A stretch of 64,000 nucleotides of DNA, from positions 1,798,001 to 1,862,000 of the forward strand of contig CBDDGS010000019.1 of the NCBI GenBank assembly GCA_965227935.1, given 5' to 3'. Position numbers and translations under genes: made by a program. The notes beneath the pieces were generated by a model that worked only from the letters and a program-made list of their open reading frames with translations, searched no databases and had not been told where the DNA came from. Positions 45,015 through 52,783 of this stretch are shown in pieces. Within the stretch, counting starts at the first letter, position 1. Every line of letters starts with the position of its first letter. The stretch is from JAWPMT01 sp965227935. GTDB taxonomy: Bacteria; Bacteroidota; Bacteroidia; Cytophagales; Cyclobacteriaceae.

Positions 45015-45081
45015 AATTCCCACTGTTGTGGATGATTTTTGTAAATTCTGGTATCGATTTACTCCAGTGGGAATTCTGGTA
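45015..45081. promoter_or_regulatory. Inverted and direct repeats in the TonB receptor/AraC intergenic region
   Basis: AATTCCCACTG at 45015-45025 is repeated exactly in inverted form as CAGTGGGAATT at 45065-45075, 50 bases centre to centre. AATTCTGGTA also occurs as a direct repeat at 45044-45053 and 45072-45081. These lie between the divergent receptor (start 44870) and the AraC gene (start 45108). They are candidate binding sites for the AraC protein, controlling both directions. Confidence 0.55.
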
Positions 45082-45107
45082 ATTTTCATAACGTCAATGG
45101 ACTGCTT

Positions 45108-45968
45108 GTGAGACCCTCATTCGAAAAACTGACTGAAAACGCGGATCACTCATTCGCCATAAAGCGAGTGAAAAGAAAGAAGCGCTCCGACGTGACTTCG
45201 GCAGGTGTCTGGCATTATCACGCCGGCTTTGAGATCACTTTGACGCTGGAAAGCTCCGGTCAGCGATTTGTGGGCTACAGCATTGAAGATTATGAGGCGC
45301 TGGATCTTGTCCTCATCGGTGAGAATCTTCCCCACTGCTGGATCACAGATCAAAAGACAGAGCAAGTGGTGATCAACTTCAAAAAGGACTTCCTGGGACA
45401 TGGATTCATAGAGCGACCCGAGCTGAAGGAGATATATTATTTGCTAGAGCGTAGCAAGTATGGAATAAAATTTGGAAAAGAGACACTCTCATCTGCTAAA
45501 GCACTCGTTTTCTCCATCGAAAAGTCTTCAGGCTTCGATAAGTTGATGCAGCTCTTTTCGCTACTGCATTTATTGGCCCACGCGGAGGATTCTTCCAAGT
45601 TGACCACCGACTATGATCATACGCTGCCCAAAAGCCAAAAAGCATCCAGTCGCATAGAGAAGGTCTACAGCTACGTGCTGAACAACTTTCGGAATCCGAA
45701 CATCTCACAAGCAGCCCTGGCTTCCGATCTTAATATGACCAGCAGCTCGCTTTGCAAGTTCGTGAAATACATGACCAGAAAGACGCTATTCCAGTTGATC
45801 CTGGAGGCGCGCGTCAATGAAGCCTGCAAGTTGCTGGTCACCTCGGACAAGTACGTTTCTGAGATTTCCTACCATTCCGGATTCAATAACCTGTCCAACT
45901 TCAACAGGGCGTTCAAGAAAATCATTGGACAAACTCCGGCCGAATACAGGAGATCATACACCCATTAG
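45108..45968 (+). CDS. AraC-family transcriptional regulator
   Basis: A 286-residue regulator. The N-terminal part is a cupin-like sensor domain (WHYHAGFEITLTLESSGQRFVG, residues about 35-56), which may bind a small sugar or glycoside. The C-terminal two helix-turn-helix motifs span about residues 190-283, with ISQAALASDLNMTSSSLCKFVKY, TRKTLFQLILEARVNEACKLL and the family signature ISYHSGFNNLSNFNRAFKKIIGQTPAEYR. The start is GTG (45108-45110); no in-frame ATG precedes it. It is divergent from the TonB receptor operon and probably activates it when the substrate is present. Confidence 0.93.
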   Translation: MRPSFEKLTENADHSFAIKRVKRKKRSDVTSAGVWHYHAGFEITLTLESSGQRFVGYSIEDYEALDLVLIGENLPHCWITDQKTEQVVINFKKDFLGHGFIERPELKEIYYLLERSKYGIKFGKETLSSAKALVFSIEKSSGFDKLMQLFSLLHLLAHAEDSSKLTTDYDHTLPKSQKASSRIEKVYSYVLNNFRNPNISQAALASDLNMTSSSLCKFVKYMTRKTLFQLILEARVNEACKLLVTSDKYVSEISYHSGFNNLSNFNRAFKKIIGQTPAEYRRSYTH

Positions 45969-45988
45969 GCGGGAATCTTCATCACTCT

Positions 45989-47200
45989 CTAATAATTGTG
46001 CAGCGTGCCGTCCTCCAAACGGTTAATGGGTAAGTAGGCCCTTTCATATGGATGTTTCTTTGCCTTCTCGAAATCCATCTCCACGCCTAATCCCGGCGAT
46101 TCACTCATAAGGAAATGGCCATCGGCAAACTCATGCGATAGTTGGAATACTTCCATTGTGAGGTCGGCATACCCCATGTACTCCTGGACGCCGTAATTGT
46201 GAATGGCCATGCCAAAGTGGAGGCATGCCGCGAGGTTCACAGGAGAAAGGTCCGAGGGCCCATGACAACCAGTCTTTACGTGATACAAGTCCGCGAGACT
46301 GGCAATCTTCATCATCGGCGTGATGCCCCCGCCATGGGCCACCGTAAGACGGATATAATCAATCAGTTGATGGGTGATGAGGTGGTGGCAATCATGAACC
46401 GTATTAAACACCTCTCCTACGGCTAGCGGAGTGGTGGTGTGCTTTCTGATCACCTCAAAGCCTTCCTGCAATTCAGCCGGCACGGCATCCTCCAGCCAAA
46501 AAAGATGATAAGGCTCCAATGCTTTCCCGAGCCTCGCGGCCTCTATGGGCGTCAGTCGATGGTGGGCATCGTGTAGTAGGTGCACGTCATCACCGAAGCG
46601 TTCCCGTACCTGAGCGAAGAGCCCCGGCAGAAAATTGAGGTACTTCTCGGTACTCCACCGTTCTTCGACGGGCAAATCACCTCTTGACGCTGGCTCATAG
46701 GCGCCTTGATTCTTGGCCACGCCGTAAACCCCTTCCAATCCGGGAATGCCACATTGGACACGGATGGCTTTAAAACCTCGATGTATGGCTTTGCCAATCT
46801 CTTCCAGAGTTTCTTCAGTGTCGCGACCCTGTGCATGTGTGTAGACCATCAATCTGTCGCGGCACTTTCCTCCAAGGAGTTTGTAGACGGGCACTCCCAG
46901 CGCCTTGCCTTTGATGTCCCACAAGGCCATATCAATCGCCCCAATCGCCGTCATGTTGATGGGGCCACGCCGCCAATACACTCCGCGATACAGGTATTGC
47001 CAGATGTCCTCCGTGTCGAAGGGGTCCCTGCCTATTACACAGGGAATAACGTGATCTTCAAGGCAGGAGACAACCGCTAACTCCCTCCCGTTCAGCGTTG
47101 CATCACCGAGGCCGTAAATACCCTCATCGGTTTCAACTTTGACGGTCACAAAGTTCCGTGCCGGGGAACTGACGATCACCTCTATGTTCGTGATTTTCAT
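45989..47200 (-). CDS. manD: D-mannonate dehydratase-type enolase superfamily enzyme (ManD/RspA)
   Basis: A 403-residue enzyme that would dehydrate D-mannonate to 2-keto-3-deoxygluconate, using Mg. I start at the ATG 47198-47200 (MKITNIEVIVSSPARNFVTV); the frame opens 29 codons earlier with no homology. The barrel shows metal-ligand positions in HDAHHRLTP, FWLEDAVPAE and LAVGEVFNT, with the ManD-type catalytic regions VYTHAQGRD and TGCHGPSDLSPV. The close match to ManD/RspA over LITHQLIDYIRLTVAHGG and IHNYGVQEYMGY supports the family; some RspA members dehydrate gluconate or act weakly. It is convergent with the AraC gene. Confidence 0.9.
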   Translation of the reverse strand: MKITNIEVIVSSPARNFVTVKVETDEGIYGLGDATLNGRELAVVSCLEDHVIPCVIGRDPFDTEDIWQYLYRGVYWRRGPINMTAIGAIDMALWDIKGKALGVPVYKLLGGKCRDRLMVYTHAQGRDTEETLEEIGKAIHRGFKAIRVQCGIPGLEGVYGVAKNQGAYEPASRGDLPVEERWSTEKYLNFLPGLFAQVRERFGDDVHLLHDAHHRLTPIEAARLGKALEPYHLFWLEDAVPAELQEGFEVIRKHTTTPLAVGEVFNTVHDCHHLITHQLIDYIRLTVAHGGGITPMMKIASLADLYHVKTGCHGPSDLSPVNLAACLHFGMAIHNYGVQEYMGYADLTMEVFQLSHEFADGHFLMSESPGLGVEMDFEKAKKHPYERAYLPINRLEDGTLHNY

Positions 47201-47365
47201 TGATTGCTTCGTTTGAAACTCAACATACATCACTTTCTCGATAACACGTGGCGCGGATACATCAATTGTGCTAAGAGTAGATGGCATTTACACATTCACG
47301 GGGGCTGCCTCTTGATCCGACCTACCAAGATGACTGGAAGCCCATTCGCCTGTCCGATAGCCTGA

Positions 47366-47908
47366 TCAGGCGCCGTTAACCCTTTTGCTCCAGACTACTC
47401 GGGGCAATTCGTATCGATTCACCATCTGAGGGAAGCAGATCTTGCCGGGAACTGTCTCGTAGCTCCGTACGAATTCGAATCCCAATTTGGGTAGCGTCTT
47501 GTTGGGTGCAGGATTCGCTGCATAAGGTTCACATATCAGGTACTGTAACTCAAACTTCTCGAAGTACTCCGTGATCGATAGCTCAACAAACCGTCGTCCC
47601 AACCCATTTTGTCGTAAGGACGCGTCCCACATGTGCAGGTGCATATTGGCAAAGGCACCAAACTCAATCTTGTTGATGTTGGAGTGGCCTATCGGACGAC
47701 CCTCGTAATTCCATTGGACATAAAAGAGCTCCTTTTGCCTAAGTGGCTTGTCATACTCTTTCTGCAACGCGGCTATCCAGGATTCGCGGCTGGGCAAAAG
47801 TGACTTCTCTGCCCCCATACCCAATAAAAATCGGGGATCTGCTTCGATGAAGTAATCCACAACCTTGGCAAAGTGCTCGGGTGGTAGTTCTGTGATTGTC
47901 AAGTCCAT
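47366..47908 (-). CDS. GNAT-family N-acetyltransferase
   Basis: A 180-residue protein with a GNAT fold. DLTITELPPEHFAKVVDYFI is the first strand and helix. ANMHLHMWDASLRQNGLGRRFVELSI holds the acetyl-CoA loop (R-x-x-G-L-G), and LPKLGFEFVRSYETVPG is the C-terminal motif. The start chosen is the ATG at 47908; a GTG eight codons earlier is possible. It is followed after about 165 bases by manD. The substrate is unknown. Confidence 0.78.
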   Translation of the reverse strand: MDLTITELPPEHFAKVVDYFIEADPRFLLGMGAEKSLLPSRESWIAALQKEYDKPLRQKELFYVQWNYEGRPIGHSNINKIEFGAFANMHLHMWDASLRQNGLGRRFVELSITEYFEKFELQYLICEPYAANPAPNKTLPKLGFEFVRSYETVPGKICFPQMVNRYELPRVVWSKRVNGA

Positions 47909-48092
47909 GTAGCTTTCAAATTCGTTGGACACCCTTACGGGAAATTGGGCTTACGCAAGAGGGATCATCGAGTTACACTACTGGTACTTATTCACGCCCT
48001 TCCTGCAATGGCAATAGGTGACGAGAAAATCTTTGGCCTCCAGCGGGGAACATGAAGCAAATTGCAACGTAGGTTACGGTGAGACTAGTCAG

Positions 48093-48971
48093 ATGAAGAC
48101 AAACTGCACCATTACACTTACTGATGGCAGGACGCTGGGCTTCGCCGAGTATGGCGATGCCAATGGTTATCCCGTCTTATATTTTCACGGAGGACAGGAG
48201 AGTCGGTTGTCCTCAGGGTTTATGGACGATGAGGCCAAACAATTAGGTATCCGAATTATCTCACCAGACAGGCCGGGTGTGGGTCTGTCCTCGGTTCAGG
48301 AGGCTCGACGATTCCTCCACTGGGGCAATGACGTCATCGAGCTTGCCAATGCGTTGGGATTGACATCATATTCGGTATTTGGTTTGTCTGGAGGTGCTCC
48401 GCATGTCTTGGCCACTATTATCGCAGATCAGGAACGCATTCAACGCGCATCCATCGTAGCAGGGGCTACCCCCTACAACTACAAAGGCTCTTTAAAGGGC
48501 ATGTGGTTTCCCGTCAAGCTCATCCATTGGTTTGCCAGCTGGAAGAATGACAAGCAATTGCGAAAGGTCATCCAGGATGATTTCAATGGGCTGGTGAAAG
48601 TCCCAGAGAAGCGGATCAAGCAATTTCAGAAGTACCTGCCCAAACCAGATAGGGAGTTGATGACTAAGCACCCAGCATATGGCTGGGAGTTCATCGAGGG
48701 CAGCAAAGAAAGTTACCGCATGGGGATTGATGGCGTCGTGCAGGAGTGGCGGCTGTATGTCTCCGATTGGCAAATGGACCTGGCCACCATCAACTTCCCT
48801 ATTGACCTATGGTATGGTGCTGAAGACAAGATGGCACCGCCACAGAGAGGCGAATATTATCATCGCTGCCTCCCTAAAGCTCGACTCAGGGTGGAATCGA
48901 ATGAAGGCCACTTTTCACTCATCAGAAATCATCTGAAGATTATCCTGTCCGAACTGAAGCCCCTCAATTAG
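48093..48971 (+). CDS. Alpha/beta hydrolase
   Basis: A 292-residue cytoplasmic hydrolase of the alpha/beta fold. The oxyanion region is VLYFHGGQESR, the nucleophile elbow is GLSGGAPH, the Asp is in WYGAEDKMAPP, and the His is in SNEGHFSL. DRPGVGLSS is typical of epoxide hydrolase/esterase-like members. The start is placed at the ATG 48093 (MKTNCTITLTDGR), where homology to the fold begins; the open frame extends 25 codons further. It is convergent with the acyl-CoA synthetase gene, 12 bases apart. The substrate is not evident. Confidence 0.85.
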   Translation: MKTNCTITLTDGRTLGFAEYGDANGYPVLYFHGGQESRLSSGFMDDEAKQLGIRIISPDRPGVGLSSVQEARRFLHWGNDVIELANALGLTSYSVFGLSGGAPHVLATIIADQERIQRASIVAGATPYNYKGSLKGMWFPVKLIHWFASWKNDKQLRKVIQDDFNGLVKVPEKRIKQFQKYLPKPDRELMTKHPAYGWEFIEGSKESYRMGIDGVVQEWRLYVSDWQMDLATINFPIDLWYGAEDKMAPPQRGEYYHRCLPKARLRVESNEGHFSLIRNHLKIILSELKPLN

Positions 48972-48983
48972 GTCGTTCACGCA

Positions 48984-50627
48984 TTACTCATAGATCAGCT
49001 GTCCCTCCATCTCAAACCAGGTTTTGTACATGTCCTGGTGAATGGCCTCCACCCTGGTCCGCCGCACTTTGAGAGATGGCGTCATCAAGCCGTTGTCGAT
49101 TGACCATTGCTCCTTCATTACAACCGCTTTGGCGAGCTTTTCGTGGGCCGGGAGATCGGGGTTGACCTCATTGAGCGTTTCAACGATCGACTGTTCGAAT
49201 CCCTCTTTACCCTTCGCTTGTCCTGCCTCCGAGGGTACGATAAGGGCCATCGGCTGCGCTATGCCCATTCCCACGACACAGACCTGCTCGATATCAAGGT
49301 TCCTGGAAAGCATCATTTCTATTTGGGAGGGAATAACATATTTGCCCTTGTCCGTTTTGAACTGGTCTTTGATCCTTCCGGTGATGCTCAAGTAGCCGTC
49401 GTGATCAAACTCGCCGACATCACCTGTTCTCAAGAATCCGTCTTCCGTGAACATTTCAGCCGTTTTCTCAGGCTCCTTATAGTAGCCCACCATCAAAGAG
49501 TCGTTCTTGACTTGCACTTCCCCTTCGGCCGACAGGCGTCCGGTGACACCAGGCAACGCGCGGCCTACCGTTCCAAACCTGTTGGCGCCGAGGACGTTGA
49601 AGTGCGAAAGGATGCAATCCTCCGTCATGCCATACGCCTGATGGATGTTGATGCCTAGCTTCTTGTACCACTCCAAGAGACCCACTGTGATAGGTGCCGC
49701 ACCGGAATAGCAGAGCTTTGCCTTACTAAGTCCCAGTTTCTGGCGGATCTTCTTTTTGATGACATTTCCCAGAAGTGGTAGCGAGATCAGTTTATCCAAC
49801 TTCTTTTGAGGAAACTTCTCGAGGATCTTCTCCTGGAACTTCTGCCAAATTCGGGGTACGCCCATGAATACTGTCGGCTGCACCGACGCCAGATCCTCTC
49901 CGAATGTGTCGAGGGACTCTGGAAAACTGATGCACCCCCCACAGTAGATAGAACCCATCTCAATACCTATCCGCTCGGCTATGTGAGAAAGAGGAAGGTA
50001 GGAAAAGTATTTCGCTTTCTCTGGCGTCTGCACTGCGGGCATGGCGAGCGTCACGACGTTGTTGAAGGACTTCACTTTGTGTATCACCCCTTTGGGATTA
50101 CCTGTCGTCCCTGACGTGTACATGATCGAGATCAGCGACTCAGGGTCTTGTTCGAAAGGCGTAAATGCGTGTTCCTGCTCGATCCATTTCTCCCACGAAT
50201 GTTGTTCCTTGATATCGTACAGCTCGACACCTACCCGTAGTAGGTCATCCGGAACACCGGGCTTCTGCTTGGTATAATCGTCGAGTTTGCCAACGATGAT
50301 CGCTTTGGCTTCGCTGTGGATAAGAATGCTTTTGATCGATTCCGGGTCCAGTGTTGGATATAAGGGCACCGAGGTAAACCCTCCCAGCATCATCGCCAGG
50401 TCGGCCATGAACCAGTGCGCACAGTTCTTCGACAGAAGCGCCACATGGTCTCCCTTCTTGAGGCCTTGCTGGTGCAGGCCTGCCGCTATCGCCAGGGCTT
50501 GATCGTAAGCATCCTGACGCGTGTACTCTATGAATTGCCTATTGATAGGTTGCCTCAGGAAGATATAGTCGGGATCCTGCTCTCGCCAATGATTAAAGGC
50601 CTCCAGTGGCGTATTGAAGTCGGTCAT
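48984..50627 (-). CDS. Long-chain acyl-CoA synthetase (AMP-binding)
   Basis: A 547-residue enzyme that activates fatty acids with ATP and CoA. The P-loop motif is IMYTSGTTGNPKGVIHK. Later motifs are CYSGAAPITVGLLEWY, AYGMTEDCIL and the hinge LRTGDVGEFDHDGYLSITGR, followed by IKDQFKTDKGKYVIPSQIE. Length is slightly short of eukaryotic long-chain synthetases but normal for bacterial FadD15-like members. It is likely membrane-associated and feeds beta-oxidation or lipid synthesis. It is separated by 74 bases from the S10 peptidase gene. Confidence 0.93.
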   Translation of the reverse strand: MTDFNTPLEAFNHWREQDPDYIFLRQPINRQFIEYTRQDAYDQALAIAAGLHQQGLKKGDHVALLSKNCAHWFMADLAMMLGGFTSVPLYPTLDPESIKSILIHSEAKAIIVGKLDDYTKQKPGVPDDLLRVGVELYDIKEQHSWEKWIEQEHAFTPFEQDPESLISIMYTSGTTGNPKGVIHKVKSFNNVVTLAMPAVQTPEKAKYFSYLPLSHIAERIGIEMGSIYCGGCISFPESLDTFGEDLASVQPTVFMGVPRIWQKFQEKILEKFPQKKLDKLISLPLLGNVIKKKIRQKLGLSKAKLCYSGAAPITVGLLEWYKKLGINIHQAYGMTEDCILSHFNVLGANRFGTVGRALPGVTGRLSAEGEVQVKNDSLMVGYYKEPEKTAEMFTEDGFLRTGDVGEFDHDGYLSITGRIKDQFKTDKGKYVIPSQIEMMLSRNLDIEQVCVVGMGIAQPMALIVPSEAGQAKGKEGFEQSIVETLNEVNPDLPAHEKLAKAVVMKEQWSIDNGLMTPSLKVRRTRVEAIHQDMYKTWFEMEGQLIYE

Positions 50628-50701
50628 GGGTTAACTAGGTAGTAGGTGATCTACCTAAGATACGCTTTTTGTCGCAAAGCGCCTTCCCAAAGACCGATAC
50701 C

Positions 50702-52192
50702 CTACTCTACGCTTAGGAACGCCCGAATGTCAGCGGCCAGTTTATCAAATGACGGCTGATGATTGTACATCATGTGGCCTCCCTCGTAGTAGGTGAACTG
50801 CACACGATCGTGAGGTATGCCATTACGCGAAAACGTGTACTCAGCATCAAAGAAAGGCGTAATCAGGTCGTAATAGCCACTGGCGACCATCACCTTCATT
50901 TCAGGATTGCGACGCATACTGTTGGCCAGCCGTCTCCCAGTGTTGACGTAGGAGGGTTCATAATATCCACCTTCCGGTACATCGCGCCACTTCCAATTAC
51001 GCACCTGACCCCCCGTATAGTAAGGTCGATCCATCTTTACATTGAGGTCGTTTTGTAGGTAGTGATTCATGGCTGCGGTGTACGCACTGCCCGTCTGATA
51101 GCCGGAGGCATCTCCCAGCGTTGGGCGGTTCGCAGTCTGGTCAGCTTCTTCGCCCATATAGCGCCCATCTAGTCGCCCAAGCGTCAGACCCTCTTCTTCT
51201 AGTAATTTCTTTTGATATCGTGGAATCATCACCCTTAAGTCGGACCGTAGAATGTATGCCTTGTCTAATCCCGTAAAGTAGGCAAGACGCTCTGCCACCA
51301 CATCTTTCGATTCGTCCGACAACCGCGCCCCTCGATACAATGCGGGCGCATACGTGTCGTAGGTGAACTCGCGTGCCTCTTCCACGAAGTCCTCAAGGTC
51401 CTGACCTTCTCCAGCCTTTTTGTGATACCACGAGGTGGCCGCCATGCTGGGCAAGTAGGTCAGGAAAGACGTGATATTGTCGGGCACTGAAGTGGACCCG
51501 GCATAGTCGAGTGCCTGCGAGATCATCACGATGCCATTCAAGGCCACATTCTGTCCACTGCCTTCGAGCGCCTCACTTACTGCAGCGGCGCGGGTTGTGC
51601 CGAAACTTTCACCTGCAATGTACTTGGGAGATGCCCACCGATTGTGCTTGGTGATCCATGCTCGTATGAATTCCGCGACAGAACGGGCATCTTCCATCAG
51701 TCCCCAATAGTCCTTGGTGTCCCCCTTCCCTACTACTCGACTAAAACCGGTGCCCACAGGATCGATAAAAACCAGATCGGTCACATCCAGCAAGCATTGG
51801 TCATTGGAAATGACTGTATAAGGAGCTGCTCCGTCATCCTTATCCGCTTCGGAGGGAACCTTCACTACCTTGGGCCCGAAGAAGCCCATGTGCAGCCAAA
51901 GCGAGGCCGAGCCAGGCCCTCCATTGAAGACAAACATCACCGGACGATTGGCGGCGCCGGTTTGTGCCAAATACGACACTGACCACATCGCGGCCGTCAC
52001 ATCGCCCTCTTTGTTCTTGAGATGCGTCTCCTCTGCTACGGTTCTGTACTTGACCGTCTTTCCGGAAATCGATATCTCATTTGCGGCAGTGAAAGATTGA
52101 GCTTCGGGTATTTCTGGTGCCTTCTCCTCCTTCTCCTGAGCGTTCAGGCTGATGGTCAACAGCAAGCAAATAGCAAAGCAATGGAATTTCAT
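50702..52192 (-). CDS. S10 serine carboxypeptidase-like exported peptidase
   Basis: A 496-residue exported enzyme starting at the ATG 52190-52192 (MKFHCFAICLLLTISLNAQ), with a signal peptide; the frame is open eleven codons upstream. The S10 substrate-binding motif is FNGGPGSASLWLHMG, the nucleophile Ser is in YIAGESFGTTR, the Asp is in ASGYYDLITPFF, and the His is in YYEGGHMMYNHQP. It would remove C-terminal residues from peptides in the periplasm. It is divergent from the Zur-like regulator. Bacterial S10 proteins of this length are common in Bacteroidota. Confidence 0.92.
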   Translation of the reverse strand: MKFHCFAICLLLTISLNAQEKEEKAPEIPEAQSFTAANEISISGKTVKYRTVAEETHLKNKEGDVTAAMWSVSYLAQTGAANRPVMFVFNGGPGSASLWLHMGFFGPKVVKVPSEADKDDGAAPYTVISNDQCLLDVTDLVFIDPVGTGFSRVVGKGDTKDYWGLMEDARSVAEFIRAWITKHNRWASPKYIAGESFGTTRAAAVSEALEGSGQNVALNGIVMISQALDYAGSTSVPDNITSFLTYLPSMAATSWYHKKAGEGQDLEDFVEEAREFTYDTYAPALYRGARLSDESKDVVAERLAYFTGLDKAYILRSDLRVMIPRYQKKLLEEEGLTLGRLDGRYMGEEADQTANRPTLGDASGYQTGSAYTAAMNHYLQNDLNVKMDRPYYTGGQVRNWKWRDVPEGGYYEPSYVNTGRRLANSMRRNPEMKVMVASGYYDLITPFFDAEYTFSRNGIPHDRVQFTYYEGGHMMYNHQPSFDKLAADIRAFLSVE

Positions 52193-52322
52193 AGTTTGAG
52201 TCTTAAAGCGATAAAAAGGTCCCATGCGTCAATTGGTCCCCAAGATTAACGCATTTTCCTATGAAGGGAATGGCAATAACCACTGATAGCTACATTTCAC
52301 CAAAGTTCTCGGAACTATCACT

Positions 52323-52343
52323 AAATGCAATTGAGTTGCATTT
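52323..52343. promoter_or_regulatory. Zur/Fur-type operator upstream of the regulator gene
   Basis: A 9-3-9 palindrome: AAATGCAAT, then TGA, then GTTGCATTT, with one mismatch. It overlaps the expected -33 region of the promoter whose -7 box is TAGCTTTG at 52351-52358, so a bound repressor would block it. A near-identical palindrome lies at 55180-55200. Confidence 0.75.
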
Positions 52344-52350
52344 TTGTATA

Positions 52351-52358
52351 TAGCTTTG
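52351..52358 (+). promoter_or_regulatory. -7 box of the Zur-like gene promoter
   Basis: TAGCTTTG matches the Bacteroidota consensus TAnnTTTG exactly. The ATG at 52364 is only five bases further, so the mRNA would be leaderless or nearly so if this box is used. Confidence 0.6.
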
Positions 52359-52363
52359 CGCCC

Positions 52364-52783
52364 ATGCCCAAACGAGAAGTATTGAAGGATATCCTCAGGT
52401 CCCATGATCTGCGGGTCACAACGTGCAGATTGGATGTCATCGAATTCTTTATCAAAGAGAAAAAGACGCTCTCCCAGAGTGATCTTGAGCAACACTTCAG
52501 GCATCACGACTCAGTGACACTTTACAGGACACTGAATACCTTCTTTGACTCTGGCATCATTCACAAAATTCCCAATTCTACTGGGGTAGCTACCTATGGG
52601 CTTTGCCATGATACCTGCACTCCCGACCATCATGAGCACAACCACATACATTTTAAATGTAAGGAATGCGGACAAGTGGAGTGCCTCGTGGACAAGGCAG
52701 TACCATCTATCTCTGTGCCGCTGGGATACAAGGTCGAAGCGGTCAACTTAATTGTGGACGGTATTTGCGCGAAGTGCGCATGA
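52364..52783 (+). CDS. Fur-family regulator, probably Zur (zinc)
   Basis: A 139-residue DNA-binding repressor. The winged helix is residues about 8-80 (LRSHDLRVTTCRLDVIEFF; DSVTLYRTLNTFFDSGIIHKI). The dimer and metal domain contains CHDTCTPDHHEHNHIHFKC, CKECGQVECL and the terminal CAKCA, giving structural Zn Cys pairs and a His-rich sensory site. I start at the ATG 52364; the frame opens 13 codons earlier but those codons overlap the operator. The downstream receptor gene overlaps its stop by four bases. The matching operators on both sides suggest autoregulation. Zinc is favoured over iron because the partners look like zinc-uptake genes, but this is inference. Confidence 0.88.
   Translation: MPKREVLKDILRSHDLRVTTCRLDVIEFFIKEKKTLSQSDLEQHFRHHDSVTLYRTLNTFFDSGIIHKIPNSTGVATYGLCHDTCTPDHHEHNHIHFKCKECGQVECLVDKAVPSISVPLGYKVEAVNLIVDGICAKCA

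Noticed and set aside
52666..52779. An upstream extension of the zinc TonB receptor inside the regulator
   Set aside because: The extra 38 codons overlap the regulator in another frame and lie before a clean signal peptide that begins at the overlapping ATG 52780.
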